A stretch of 64,000 nt of DNA from JADKHC01 sp047600805. Lineage in GTDB: Bacteria; Verrucomicrobiota; Verrucomicrobiia; Opitutales; Opitutaceae. The DNA lies in the NCBI GenBank assembly GCA_047600805.1, contig JASGKG010000001.1, positions 868,001-932,000 of the forward strand, in the 5' to 3' direction. The number at the start of each line of letters is the position of its first letter. Within the stretch, counting starts at the first letter, position 1. Of the stretch, positions 7,879-17,505 are shown piece by piece. The position numbers and the translations under genes were made by a program. Under the pieces are notes generated by a model. The model saw only the letters and a program-made list of their open reading frames with translations, was not told the DNA's origin and ran no database searches.

Positions 7879-10800
7879 TCAAAAGCTGACTGCGTTGTTG
7901 GATTGCGTGATTTCGGTGAGGTGGTGATCGGGATCGATCTCGACGGTGGCACCTGAAAGGTTCGTATTTTCGGGCAACGTGATCACGGCGTCCTCGGTTT
8001 TGGGAGAGAGGTCCGTGGGAGCCGCGAGGGGCTGAAGCTGGGCGGAGCCGACGATATTTCCCGACTTTTCGCGTACGACGATCGTCGCGCCAGGTGCAGC
8101 AACCGAACCGACGCTGTGGACGCGGACTTTGATTTTGTTGCCGCTTACTTCGACATCATCTCGAGAAATACCGAGGTCCGGTCGCTGCCAGTAAGGCGTG
8201 CCCGGCTCTTTTAGGTTCAAGGTCAACACCGTCGTGCTTCGTGGCGGAAAGGTGAACTCGAGAGAGCTGGACCGTTCGAACACCACCGTGCGTGGGGTGA
8301 CTTGGCCATCGGCTTTGTCGTCGTCATTTGCGTCTATGCCTTGAGTGATTTCCCAAGTTCCTGGATCGATGTTCCAACCTGTCATCGTGGCATGCACCGG
8401 TTTCTCTTCGAGATTGTAGGCGAGCACGGTTAAATGCTGACGGGTCGCGTCAGGAATGAGAATGGCGACGCTCTTGTCGGTTGCAGGTGCGGCAAAACGC
8501 CAGCTGACGGCGTGGCCGGGGAACGTGCTGTTGCGGACCAAGGCGACACCGCCAAGGCGGGCGCGCTGGAGTTCAACAGTAGGAACGCCGACGCGATCGA
8601 TCCAGAGGCTGCCTTCGGTATTGATGTAGTCGAGCAGGTCGACTTCCTCGCATTGAGCCTCGTAAAGATCCGCGAGGCGCGATTTGTCGCCGGTTAGCTG
8701 CCAGGTAAAATGAGCCACGCCTGCCGAACCACGGTAAAGAGCTTCGCGGGACATTTTACGAGTGCTCGAATCGGCGCGAGTCTCACGCATTCCGGTGGTT
8801 TTTGCGTCGAGCAGTTTTGGCCCCCAAGTTTTCCGGAGATCCAGAAGATCGAGCGCGTTCGGGTTCAACTGCGTAAGGCCTCCCGTACCGAGATCAAAAA
8901 TGGGCGTGAGGTATTTCTTGTCTCCGGTCCACTGCCACGCATTCCAGAACAGCGGCCAGGGGAACCAGCCACGTGTGGCCGTCACTTCTTCGTCGGTGGA
9001 AAAACGAATCGCCGACGAGATGCGGAACTGGCCCTCTGCGTTCTGATGGCGATGAGCGAGGAGGCCGTCCGTGACCTCCAGAACGAGCTGTTTGGCGCGT
9101 GGGTTGCCGTTATAATCGGTGAGTAGTTCGGGAGTCTGCAGCACGAGGTGTGAGTATGCTTTAGTCCAGCCCCATGGTTCGTCGGTGGCGAATTTCGCGC
9201 CGTTGTAGTAGGAGGAGCGTACGTGGCGGTGGCCGGCGGAATTGACGGCTGTGAGGCGTTCGATACCGCGGGAGGTGTCCATCGCGCGTTCGATCTGTTT
9301 GGGATTGCCGAAGTCGAGGATCAAGTTTTGTCCCAAACAATTGATTCCTTCCTCGTAGCTGTGGAGTTCGTCGGTTTGGATCGTGCTAAGGCCGTCGGTC
9401 CACATGCCGTTTTTAAACGATGCATCGAGCAGAGCGTTGAGCGAGGCGCGCACCTTGTCGGGCTTGAAGCCCATCAGCGCAACGGGTGGCCACAGATTAA
9501 GGAGGTCGGTATCGTCGGAGATGCCGCCGCCGAAATCGCCGTACGGAACCTGACGTTTGTCGATGTAGTATTCGACGAATCGGTCGACACGATCGAGCAA
9601 CTGAACCTGATTAAAGGCCCAAGCCGGGATTCCTGCCGGTGGCTTTGGCATCGCAAAAGGAGGCTGCGGCCAGTCGTTCAGGAAGACAGCGGCGTAATTG
9701 CGACCTGGAACATGGTTCGGGTTGACGCGCATCAGGTCGCTTAGGTCGCCTTCGATGCGATTGAACATGGCGTATTTTTTTACCCCGGGCCGCTCTTCGA
9801 CGAACATCGCATAGGCGTCGCGAACCTGGGTGAAGCGGTCTATGGAATGTTCGGCGATACCGTCCTTCTTTGGTTTGAAGACGAGGCGGATAGTCGGCGC
9901 CAAGCCGGCGGGATTGATTTGTTCGGAGGCTGCGATGGTGAGGTAAAGCGGCTTGCCTGCGGGCAGAATGCGGTCGCGAAGATCGAGCCAGAGGGTGGGC
10001 GCGTGCGTGTGGGGCTGCACCGTGTAGGTGAAGTCTAACATGTTGCGCAAAGGCCAAAGGGGGTCCTTCACCTGGATGTTGAACGAGACAGGCTTGTCGT
10101 AGCCGACCTCCGGCATGTTCAGCGCGATGCCGTCGAGGGCGCCGTCGATGTTATCGAGGACGTACGCAGGATCGGACGAGGTGGTGGGAATGAGAACGTG
10201 CAGCAGTGGCAGGCCGGGGAGTGTTGGAACGGCGCCTGGCGGGATGGGCTCGGAATCCGGGACCATCATGAGCGTGGCGCGTTCGTCGACCGGGTATCGT
10301 CCGTTGATGAAGTTCACCAGCGTGCGCAACGACGGATCGTTGGGCTGGCGGTAGGCAATGTGGTAGGAAAGCGTAGGCTGGCCGACCGGCTCTTTGCCCT
10401 CAGTCACGTTATAGGCGGAAAGCTCGCCGATCGGAGTCTCCTGCTCAACATTCGTGAAGCGCAGGGCACCGCCCGTCACAGGCGTGGCCAGCGAGTTGAC
10501 GATCTTTTCCTGATTGCGCGGGCGGTCGAAGAGATGGGCTGCCTCGGTACGCTTGCCCTCGGTGCCAACCAAGTCGAAAGCGCCAAAGGCTCCGCCGGAG
10601 ACCTCGATGTGATTGATCGGTTCGGCGGGCAGGTGAAACTCGATCGATTTGCCAGACTCGACGTAACAATCCCAATCGGGGAGCTGAAAATAGTCGTTGC
10701 GTCCGGGAATTCGCGAACGGTTGTACACGCCGGGCCAGGTGGTTTCACGGATGCCGTCGCAGGCTTTCCACCACCAGCGCTTCAGGTCGTAGGCGTCGTG

Positions 10801-11703
10801 GATTTCAACTTTGCGAATGGATGTGAATTGGTTGGGGAGCTGTGGCGGGAGGTCGTCAGGACGATTCCATCCGTAGCGGAACGCCCATTCCTGGCGAGTG
10901 GCGGTGTCGGCGAGATTGCGGGACGCGAGGGGTGCGACGTTAGCCGGTGCGTCACCTTTCGCCAGGGAAGCGATGTTTTCGCGGGAAAGCGCGCGATCAT
11001 AGATGCGCAACTCGTCGATATCGCCACCGCGCACAAAGTTGTAGTCACTTTGAACTTGGTGCGGGCTGATGATTCGGGAATGCGGCCCAAACTGATCGAG
11101 CGCGACGTCAAAGCGCGCCGAGCTTTTTTGTTCGGCGGCGAGCTTGCCGTTCACGTAGAAACGAATTCCAAAGTTCTCATCCCACGATATCGCGAGGTGC
11201 GTCCATTCATTCGGCTTTGGAAACGGATCGATTGGAATGGAGACACGCACGCGGGCGAGATTGATGTCGGTCACGAAGGCGTCGAAACCGTGGCCGTTGT
11301 AGTCGATGCGCAGCCAAACCATATCCCAGGAGGAATGGTCGGCGTAGGCGACCCGGAAGATGGGGAATTGGGTGGGGCCCACCGGATAGCGCGAGCGCCA
11401 GAACAGGGACAAGGTGCCGCGTTGGGCAAAGATGTTTCCCGGCGCGGTGTACGAGAGCAGCTGGGTGTTACCGCAACTGAGGGCAGCGCCGCGCGCACCA
11501 TCTTTGATCAAAGTGATTTCGCGCTGAAAATTGGGTTCTTTGGTGCCCGCAGCGGAAAAGTCGGGCATCGTTCCGTTGTCGCCGGAAAGATAGAAGAGCA
11601 GGCCGGTTTCTGGTTTGGCGGGGATAGTTTGCGCGCGAACGAGCGCGCTCGTCGCCAACGAAAGTGAAACGCCACACGCGAGGAGCAAGGAGGGGAAGCG
11701 CAT
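7879..11703 (-). CDS. Large exported LamG/CARDB multidomain protein, probable polysaccharide-active enzyme
   Basis: I chose ATG 11703 because it begins a clean signal peptide (MRFPSLLLACGVSLSLATSA, cleaved near VRA-QT); an in-frame ATG at 11757 would add 18 residues. After it comes a LamG/concanavalin-type domain (about residues 30-255, with WTHLAISWDE, RFYVNGKLAA and DELRIYDRALS). Next is a long central region with helical repeats (residues about 700-1000, including GGGISDDTDLLNLWPPVALM) that looks like an alpha/alpha-barrel. The C-terminus is a CARDB-like beta domain. The mature protein of about 1250 residues is extracellular or periplasmic. Its place beside xylAB and other carbohydrate enzymes suggests action on a plant polysaccharide, but I do not recognise the catalytic family. 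Confidence 0.75.
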   Translation of the reverse strand: MRFPSLLLACGVSLSLATSALVRAQTIPAKPETGLLFYLSGDNGTMPDFSAAGTKEPNFQREITLIKDGARGAALSCGNTQLLSYTAPGNIFAQRGTLSLFWRSRYPVGPTQFPIFRVAYADHSSWDMVWLRIDYNGHGFDAFVTDINLARVRVSIPIDPFPKPNEWTHLAISWDENFGIRFYVNGKLAAEQKSSARFDVALDQFGPHSRIISPHQVQSDYNFVRGGDIDELRIYDRALSRENIASLAKGDAPANVAPLASRNLADTATRQEWAFRYGWNRPDDLPPQLPNQFTSIRKVEIHDAYDLKRWWWKACDGIRETTWPGVYNRSRIPGRNDYFQLPDWDCYVESGKSIEFHLPAEPINHIEVSGGAFGAFDLVGTEGKRTEAAHLFDRPRNQEKIVNSLATPVTGGALRFTNVEQETPIGELSAYNVTEGKEPVGQPTLSYHIAYRQPNDPSLRTLVNFINGRYPVDERATLMMVPDSEPIPPGAVPTLPGLPLLHVLIPTTSSDPAYVLDNIDGALDGIALNMPEVGYDKPVSFNIQVKDPLWPLRNMLDFTYTVQPHTHAPTLWLDLRDRILPAGKPLYLTIAASEQINPAGLAPTIRLVFKPKKDGIAEHSIDRFTQVRDAYAMFVEERPGVKKYAMFNRIEGDLSDLMRVNPNHVPGRNYAAVFLNDWPQPPFAMPKPPAGIPAWAFNQVQLLDRVDRFVEYYIDKRQVPYGDFGGGISDDTDLLNLWPPVALMGFKPDKVRASLNALLDASFKNGMWTDGLSTIQTDELHSYEEGINCLGQNLILDFGNPKQIERAMDTSRGIERLTAVNSAGHRHVRSSYYNGAKFATDEPWGWTKAYSHLVLQTPELLTDYNGNPRAKQLVLEVTDGLLAHRHQNAEGQFRISSAIRFSTDEEVTATRGWFPWPLFWNAWQWTGDKKYLTPIFDLGTGGLTQLNPNALDLLDLRKTWGPKLLDAKTTGMRETRADSSTRKMSREALYRGSAGVAHFTWQLTGDKSRLADLYEAQCEEVDLLDYINTEGSLWIDRVGVPTVELQRARLGGVALVRNSTFPGHAVSWRFAAPATDKSVAILIPDATRQHLTVLAYNLEEKPVHATMTGWNIDPGTWEITQGIDANDDDKADGQVTPRTVVFERSSSLEFTFPPRSTTVLTLNLKEPGTPYWQRPDLGISRDDVEVSGNKIKVRVHSVGSVAAPGATIVVREKSGNIVGSAQLQPLAAPTDLSPKTEDAVITLPENTNLSGATVEIDPDHHLTEITQSNNAVSF

Positions 11704-11744
11704 AAGAAAGCTTAAGGGGAGGACACGTGTCTTTGCTGCAAGAC

Positions 11745-11774
11745 GAAGCTGAGTCAACCAAGTTACTCAGCTTC
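11745..11774 (-). promoter_or_regulatory. Perfect 10-bp inverted repeat in leader of the LamG gene
   Basis: GAAGCTGAGT at 11745-11754 is exactly complementary to ACTCAGCTTC at 11765-11774, separated by 10 bases. It lies 42-71 bases upstream of the preferred ATG at 11703. It has no T-run on the minus strand after the stem, so it reads better as an operator or a leader-RNA hairpin than as a terminator. A second, weaker symmetry (TTTGTC...GACAAA, about 11850-11875) lies further upstream. Confidence 0.45.
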
Positions 11775-12012
11775 AGAAAAACACCCTAAAACTTCTCTAC
11801 TAGAGCCGCTGGCCCCTTAAGCTTTTCCGGTCACGGCTTCTAACCCGGACAATTTGTCTTTATAAAAAGGACAAACGGATGACCGGAGCGCGAAGCCTGA
11901 GCTGGAGTGCGGCCGGTTATTCGCGCGGTTGACTTACGAACGAGGCGGTTAAGCGGGTGCGGCGAGGGGCGGACGGGGACCGGAGCCATGAGGGGTAACG
12001 AAGGATTCCGGC
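11775..12012. other. Intergenic region between xylA terminator and LamG gene
   Basis: No credible coding frame is seen here. It contains an AT-rich stretch (about 11848-11880, with TTGTCTTTATAAAAAGGACAA) that could hold the promoter of the downstream minus-strand LamG gene. The rest, up to the xylA terminator, is GC-rich and featureless to inspection. Confidence 0.4.
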
Positions 12013-12047
12013 CAAAAAAAAGCGCCGGCGAAATCGCACGGCGCTTT
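12013..12047 (-). terminator. Intrinsic terminator of xylA
   Basis: On the minus strand AAAGCGCCG pairs exactly with CGGCGCTTT (plus-strand arms 12039-12047 and 12019-12027) and is followed by a run of eight T. It sits 28 bases past the xylA stop, the classic layout of a Rho-independent terminator. Confidence 0.88.
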
Positions 12048-12074
12048 GAAAGCAGATGGTTTTATTACGACGAC

Positions 12075-13400
12075 TCAGTACAGGTAGGTATTGAGCAGAT
12101 TCTCGAGCTTCTCCTGCTTGCCGCTCTTCGGAGTGGGTTCACCGAGTTTCGTGAGGACGAGCTTCTCGAGTTCTTTGAAGCCGATTTTGCGCTTCTCGAT
12201 GTCTTTGCCGAAGCCGGAATCGTAGCTCGAATAGCGGTCGGCCACGAATTTTTCGAATTTGCCTTCCTCGAGGATGCGGCGGGCGAGCTTGAAAGCCGCC
12301 GCGTAGCTGTCCATGCCGCCGATGTGTGCGAGGAAGAGATCCTCAGCATCGATAGAGGGACGGCGGAGCTTGGCGTCGAAGTTGAAACCGCCGGTGCCGA
12401 GGCCGCCGGCGCGTAGGATCGAGACCATCGCGAGCGTGAGCTCTTTGACGTCGGTGTTGAATTGGTCGGTATCCCAGCCAAGGAGCAGGTCACCGGTGTT
12501 CGCATCGATCGAGCCGAGCATCTTGGCAGAGGCGGCGACTTCGATCTCGTGCTGGAACGTGTGGCCCGCGAGCGTGGCGTGGTTCGTCTCGATGTTGAAC
12601 TTGAAGTATTTGTCGAGGCCGTAGGTACGGAGGAACGCGATGCCGCTGGCGACATCGAAGTCGTACTGGTGTTTGGTGGGCTCCTTCGGTTTTGGTTCGA
12701 TGAGGAACTGGCCTTTGAAACCGATTGCCTTGGCGTAATCCACCGCCATGTGCATGAAGGCAGCCAAGTGGTCCTGCTCACGCTTCAGATTGGTGTTGAG
12801 CAGGGTTTCGTAACCTTCGCGACCACCCCAGAACACGTAATTTTCGCCGCCGAGTTCCTGCGTGACTTCCAGAGCTTTCTTCACCTGGGCCGCGGCGTAG
12901 GCGAAAACGTGAGCGTCGGGATTGGTCGAGGCGCCGCACATGTAGCGCGGGTTGGAAAAGAGATTGGCGGTGCCCCAGAGGAGTTTTACGCCGGTGGCTT
13001 TTTGGAGCTTCTTGGCGTGGGCAACCAGTTCGTCGAGATTCTTGTTCGACTGTGCGAGCGTGGCGCCTTCGGGTGCGATGTCGCGGTCGTGGAAGCACCA
13101 GAACGGCGATTCGATCTTGGTGAAAAATTCGAAGGCGGCATCCATGCGCTTCTTCGCAACGGAAATGGCGTCTTTGCCGGATTCCCAAGGGCGAACGATG
13201 GTGCCGGGGCCGAACGGGTCGGAGCCGACTCCGCGGAAGGCGTGCCAATAAGCGATGGAGAAGCGCATGTGCTCCTTCATCGTTTTGCCGTCGATGACCT
13301 CGGACGGATTGTAATGGCGGAAGGCGAGGGCGTTTTCAGTGCGCGGGCCTTCGTAGGCGATGGTGCCGATATTTGGGAAATGAGTTTCGTTTTTTGCCAT
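12075..13400 (-). CDS. xylA: Xylose isomerase
   Basis: The 441-residue length and the motifs FCFHDRDIAPEG-like (WCFHDRDIAPEG), LWGTANLFSNPRYM, GGREGYETLLNT, LIEPKPKEPTKHQYD and NIETNHATLAGHTF are those of class II XylA. They supply the active-site His, the two-metal Glu/Asp ligands and the substrate Lys. It converts D-xylose to D-xylulose in the cytoplasm. It is divergent from xylB, with 177 bases between, so one control region can serve both. A strong terminator follows the gene. Confidence 0.98.
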   Translation of the reverse strand: MAKNETHFPNIGTIAYEGPRTENALAFRHYNPSEVIDGKTMKEHMRFSIAYWHAFRGVGSDPFGPGTIVRPWESGKDAISVAKKRMDAAFEFFTKIESPFWCFHDRDIAPEGATLAQSNKNLDELVAHAKKLQKATGVKLLWGTANLFSNPRYMCGASTNPDAHVFAYAAAQVKKALEVTQELGGENYVFWGGREGYETLLNTNLKREQDHLAAFMHMAVDYAKAIGFKGQFLIEPKPKEPTKHQYDFDVASGIAFLRTYGLDKYFKFNIETNHATLAGHTFQHEIEVAASAKMLGSIDANTGDLLLGWDTDQFNTDVKELTLAMVSILRAGGLGTGGFNFDAKLRRPSIDAEDLFLAHIGGMDSYAAAFKLARRILEEGKFEKFVADRYSSYDSGFGKDIEKRKIGFKELEKLVLTKLGEPTPKSGKQEKLENLLNTYLY

Positions 13401-13577
13401 AAGCGGGTTTGGGGAAGCGTCGAGAATACCACTCCCGCGCGTCGCTAACTATCGAATTCTTGCTTTTTCTTTTTTGATTTTTAACACACTCGTTGCCTGC
13501 AAATCCCAAATACCCAAGCTGCTTCAAAGCGCCGCTCACGGCGCCATTCCCCCAACTCTTCTTCATCCCTGCTCAAC
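13401..13577. promoter_or_regulatory. Divergent xylA-xylB control region
   Basis: The 177 bases between the two divergent starts must hold both promoters. It includes an AT-rich tract (13461-13488, CTTTTTCTTTTTTGATTTTTAAC) unlike the surrounding GC-rich DNA. A short hairpin (GCGCCG at 13529-13534, CGGCGC at 13539-13544) lies 33 bases before the xylB start. The downstream XylR-like regulator is the likely controller; the operator itself was not identified. Confidence 0.5.
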
Positions 13578-15077
13578 ATGAGTCTCTTTATCGGCATCGA
13601 TTGCGGAACCCAAGGCACCAAAGGCATTATTCTGGATCGCGAAACGGGCGAAACACTCGCCACGGCGCGGGCCTCGCACAGCTTGATCAGCGGTTTGCCC
13701 GCGGGGCATTCCGAGCAGAATCCCTCCGACTGGACCGAAGCTCTGGAAAAGGTTTTGGACGGACTGCTCGACCAAGTCGACCGCTCCAAAGTCGCTGCGA
13801 TCGGCATTTCCGGCCAGCAGCACGGTTTCGTCCCGCTCGACGCTGACGGCAACGTGATTCGCCCGGCTAAACTTTGGAATGACACCTCCACCTTCGAGGA
13901 ATGCGAGATCCTCACGAAGAAATTAGGCGGCGAAAAAGCCGTGCTAAAGAAGACCGGCCTGCGTTTCCTGCCGGGCTTTACGGCGCCGAAGATCCTGTGG
14001 TTAAAGCGGAACGAGCCGAAGAATTTCAAGAAACTCTCCCACGTTCTCCTGCCGCACGATTACCTGAACTGGTATTTGACGGGCAACTACGTGATGGAGC
14101 ACGGCGATGCCTCGGGTACGGCGTTGCTTGATGTGCGCAAACGTATTTGGAGCAAAGAAGCGGTTAAAGCAATCGATGCCGGGCTCGAGAAAATGCTCCC
14201 CGATTTGATCGAAGCACATCAGCCCGCGGGGAGGATTCGCCAGTCGATCTCGGTGCGTTTTGGGCTCAGCCCGAATGTTCTGGTGAGCGCGGGTGGCGGC
14301 GACAACATGATGGGCGCGATTGGCACGGGCAACGTCGAGGCCGGCATCGTCAGCGCGAGCTTCGGCACGAGCGGAACCATTTACGCTTACAGCAAAAATC
14401 CTGTCGTCGATCCGGCGGGTGAAATCGCTGCCTTCTGCGATTCGACGGGCGCATGGCTGCCGCTCTTGTGCACGATGAATGTTACGACGGCGACTGAGAT
14501 GATGCGCGGGCTGCTCGGGCGCGATTTGCGTCAGTACGACGAAGAAGTTCTCAAAACGCCTCCGGGCGCAGACGGCTTGGTGTTGCTGCCGTACTTCGAA
14601 GGCGAGCGCACGCCGTCGGTTCCAAATGGTACTGGCAATTTGTTCGGTCTGAATCGTCGCACGTTTACGCCTGGCCATTTTCTCCGCGCGGCGATGGAAG
14701 GCGCGACGCTTGGAATGAACTACGGCCTATTGCGGCTGCGGGCTCTTGGCATCAAACCGAAGGAAATTCGTGTTACGGGCGGCGGTATGAAGACGCCGGT
14801 CTGGCGGCAGATCGCGGCCGACGTTTTTGGCGTGCCGGTCGTTGCGATGAAGGAGGACGAAGGCGCAGCGCTCGGTGGCGCGTTGCAAGCCGCGTGGTGT
14901 GCTGATCGAGCGGCGGGCCTAAAGACGTCGCTGAAAGATCTGACGCGCAAGTTCGTCGCCGTTGACGAGGACACACGCTGCAAACCCGACAAGGCGGCGC
15001 ACGCGACCTACAAAAAACTCCAGGCCTTGCAGGACGACCTTAGCCTGACGCTTCGTCCGGTTTTTGCTCGACGCTGA
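13578..15077 (+). CDS. xylB: Xylulokinase
   Basis: The 499-residue FGGY-family kinase begins with LFIGIDCGTQGTKGII, the phosphate-1 loop. ISGQQHGFVPLD is the sugar-binding stretch diagnostic for xylulokinase, and WNDTST follows. GTSGTIYAY is the phosphate-2 loop and VTGGGMKTPVWRQIAADVFG the adenosine motif. It phosphorylates D-xylulose to xylulose 5-phosphate, which then enters the pentose phosphate pathway. It is divergent from xylA and followed after 32 bases by the XylR-like regulator gene on the same strand. Confidence 0.97.
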   Translation: MSLFIGIDCGTQGTKGIILDRETGETLATARASHSLISGLPAGHSEQNPSDWTEALEKVLDGLLDQVDRSKVAAIGISGQQHGFVPLDADGNVIRPAKLWNDTSTFEECEILTKKLGGEKAVLKKTGLRFLPGFTAPKILWLKRNEPKNFKKLSHVLLPHDYLNWYLTGNYVMEHGDASGTALLDVRKRIWSKEAVKAIDAGLEKMLPDLIEAHQPAGRIRQSISVRFGLSPNVLVSAGGGDNMMGAIGTGNVEAGIVSASFGTSGTIYAYSKNPVVDPAGEIAAFCDSTGAWLPLLCTMNVTTATEMMRGLLGRDLRQYDEEVLKTPPGADGLVLLPYFEGERTPSVPNGTGNLFGLNRRTFTPGHFLRAAMEGATLGMNYGLLRLRALGIKPKEIRVTGGGMKTPVWRQIAADVFGVPVVAMKEDEGAALGGALQAAWCADRAAGLKTSLKDLTRKFVAVDEDTRCKPDKAAHATYKKLQALQDDLSLTLRPVFARR

Positions 15078-15109
15078 CGGCCTGGCCGGGATGCGCTGGC
15101 CTACCTCTC

Positions 15110-16288
15110 GTGTCCACTGTCTACAAAGTCGCGCTGTTGATCGAGACTTCGAATCGATACGGCCGCGACTTGTTGTACGGAGTGCGCGATTGGGTCCAGA
15201 AAAGCGACGAGAAGTGGTCGATCCGCTTTACCGAGCAAGCCCGCCGAGCGCAGCTGCCCGGTTGGCTGACTGATTGGGAGGGCGACGGCATTATTGCGCG
15301 CGTTGATTCGACACAGGCTGCTGCGGTGCTCCGACGTGCGAAAATCCCCGTCGTGGATGTCAGCGCAGACCGGCCCAAATCTGAGTTTCCGCGGGTCAGC
15401 ATCGATAACGCCGCCGTGACGCGAATGGCCGTTGCGCACCTTAAAGGCAAAGGGCTCCGGCACGTGGCCTTTATTGGCGATAAGCGTTTCATCTGGTCGC
15501 GGCAGCGCGCGGACGAGTTTCGACGCCTCATGAGCGCGGAAGGAAAACCTGCTCGTATCTACAAAGAAACAGGAGCGGGGCCGGACAGCCAAGGTTCGGA
15601 TTCTGAGCTGCGCAGCATTGCACGATGGCTGAGGTTGCTGCCTCGTCCCGTGGGAGTTTTTGCGTGTTACGACAACCGCGCGCTCCAGGTGCTCGAGGCG
15701 TGTCAACTTTGCGGATTGTCGGTGCCCGATGAAGTGGCGGTGATCGGCGTGGATGACGACGAAGTGCTCTGTCATCTCTGTAATCCGCCGCTGACGAGCG
15801 TCCTTCCCAACGCGCGGCTGACGGGCTACGAAGCCGCGGCGCAACTCTCGGCGTTGATGCGCGGGCAAAAAACTTTTTCCCAAACGCGGTATATCGAGCC
15901 AATCCGGGTGGTGGAGCGTCAGTCCACGGATTCGTCGGCGGTGGCCGATCCGAAAATTGCCTCCGCACTGCGCTATATCGACGAACACGCCTGCGAAGGG
16001 ATCGATGTCAGCGACGTACTGCGTGCGGTGCCGGTCTCGCGAACGCTCTTCGATAAGCGCTTCAAAACGCTGCTGGGGCATTCGCCGCACCAGCACATCG
16101 TCAACAAACGCATCGAACGTGCAAAAAACCTTTTGATCGACAGCGACCTCTCGATCGCGGTGATCGCGGAACTTGCAGGCTTTCTGAACGCTAGTTATCT
16201 CAGTACTGCTTTTCGTCGCGAAACCGGCCACACACCTTACTCCTATCGGGAAAAGATGCGCACCAGCCGGTCGGGTGCGGAAAGATGA
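15110..16288 (+). CDS. xylR: XylR-like AraC-family transcriptional regulator
   Basis: This 392-residue regulator has a LacI-type periplasmic-binding-like sensor domain (about residues 1-275, with VDVSADRP, VSIDNAAVTRMAVAHL and VIGVDDDEVLCHL). It is fused to a C-terminal AraC double helix-turn-helix (about 285-388, ending RRETGHTPYSYR). That is the domain order of E. coli XylR, which binds xylose and activates xyl genes. It starts at GTG 15110, since no ATG precedes the sensor domain in frame. It sits directly downstream of xylB, so it very likely controls the divergent xylA/xylB pair. Confidence 0.88.
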   Translation: MSTVYKVALLIETSNRYGRDLLYGVRDWVQKSDEKWSIRFTEQARRAQLPGWLTDWEGDGIIARVDSTQAAAVLRRAKIPVVDVSADRPKSEFPRVSIDNAAVTRMAVAHLKGKGLRHVAFIGDKRFIWSRQRADEFRRLMSAEGKPARIYKETGAGPDSQGSDSELRSIARWLRLLPRPVGVFACYDNRALQVLEACQLCGLSVPDEVAVIGVDDDEVLCHLCNPPLTSVLPNARLTGYEAAAQLSALMRGQKTFSQTRYIEPIRVVERQSTDSSAVADPKIASALRYIDEHACEGIDVSDVLRAVPVSRTLFDKRFKTLLGHSPHQHIVNKRIERAKNLLIDSDLSIAVIAELAGFLNASYLSTAFRRETGHTPYSYREKMRTSRSGAER

Positions 16289-16310
16289 TCGCTCTGCATC
16301 CAGCTACCCC

Positions 16311-17348
16311 ATGCCCTCCAAACCCAACCTGAAAGACATCGCTAAAAAGCTCGGCGTTCATCCGTCGACCGTTTCGTTGGCTTTGCGTGATCATCCGCGG
16401 ATTTCCGAAGAAGTGCGCAAGCAGGTGAAGGCTGCGGCCGACAAGATGGGCTATCAGGTGAACCCGTTGGTTGCAGCATTGATGCAGTCGCGGCGCACGG
16501 GTCGTACGTCGGGTCATTTGGTTTTGGCTTACGTCACCAACTATCCCACGCGCTACGGATGGAAGCCCCAGTATCACGATCGGCCGGACTATTTCCCCGG
16601 TGCGGTGGAGCGTGCGCAGGAGCTCGGTTACAAGCTTGAGCATTTTTGGCTGCGCGAGAAGGGGATGACGCCGGAGCGGTTCGGCGAAATCCTTTTGGCG
16701 CGTGGAATTCACGGTCTGCTCATTGGACGTTTGCCGCCCGGCGAGCAGGATCTCGTTTTGCCGTGGGAGAAGTTTTCGTGTGTGGCGCTTGGCATGACGC
16801 TCCGGAACCCGGTGCTGCATCGTGTTGCCGAGGATTATTATTCGAGCGCGGCCGAAGCGATGGAGCAGTTGATTCAGCGCGGCTACAAGCGGATCGGCTT
16901 TGTTTTTTCCGACGCGAACGACAGCCCGCGTGTCGGTGAGCGTTGGTTAGGGGCTTACCTGCAGCAGCAGCTCAGAATTGCGAGGGATGATCGCCCGGTG
17001 CCTTTTTTCTTTGAAGAAGCGAGGGATCCGGCGCGGTCTTTTCAGAACTGGTTCAAACACGAAAAACCCGACGCGCTTCTGGTGACCCACGCTCAACCGG
17101 TTATTCGATGGCTCGACGGCATCGCGGTGAAAGTTCCTGACGACATCGGACTAGCGACCTTGGTGAATGACCACCCAGAGTATGGGCATGCCGGGGTTAA
17201 TGGCAGCGCGGAAAAACTCGGCGCTCTGGCCGTCGAAATGCTCGTCGGGCTTTTGCATCGATCCGAACGGGGAATCCCCGCGGATCCGCACGAAGTCCTT
17301 TTAACCGGCGATTGGCGGGACGGCCGGACGCTTTTGGCGCCGCTCTAA
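16311..17348 (+). CDS. LacI-family transcriptional regulator
   Basis: I place the start at ATG 16311 because MPSKPNLKDIAKKLGVHPSTVSLALRDH begins the LacI helix-turn-helix at the usual distance; an upstream in-frame start overlaps the previous gene. The 345-residue protein has the N-terminal DNA-binding domain (residues 1-60), with the hinge near QSRRTG. A periplasmic-binding-like effector domain follows (for example YKRIGFVFSDANDSPRVGERW). It lies between xylR and the MFS/fucosidase genes, so a role in controlling the downstream sugar-uptake and hydrolase genes is likely. The effector is unknown. Confidence 0.9.
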   Translation: MPSKPNLKDIAKKLGVHPSTVSLALRDHPRISEEVRKQVKAAADKMGYQVNPLVAALMQSRRTGRTSGHLVLAYVTNYPTRYGWKPQYHDRPDYFPGAVERAQELGYKLEHFWLREKGMTPERFGEILLARGIHGLLIGRLPPGEQDLVLPWEKFSCVALGMTLRNPVLHRVAEDYYSSAAEAMEQLIQRGYKRIGFVFSDANDSPRVGERWLGAYLQQQLRIARDDRPVPFFFEEARDPARSFQNWFKHEKPDALLVTHAQPVIRWLDGIAVKVPDDIGLATLVNDHPEYGHAGVNGSAEKLGALAVEMLVGLLHRSERGIPADPHEVLLTGDWRDGRTLLAPL

Positions 17349-17505
17349 GGGCCGAAATTGAAGCCGTTGTCAGGGTGCTCAACGATGTGCGCAAAGGCCG
17401 CGTTGCTGTGGTGAAAAATGCGCCTTGTGATGACCGCACTCGTGTCCTTAATCGGATGCTCTTTCGCGTCCGAGACGCCCCGTTTGCTCCCCATAATGTC
17501 GACCA

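Noticed and set aside
10198..11667. Long plus-strand open frame of 489 codons
   Set aside because: It lies wholly opposite the LamG gene, whose signal peptide and domains are clear; high GC makes antisense frames long.
12462..13448. Plus-strand open frame of 328 codons
   Set aside because: It is antisense to xylA, a certain gene.
15101..16231. Minus-strand open frame of 376 codons
   Set aside because: It is opposite the XylR-like regulator with a clear AraC domain.
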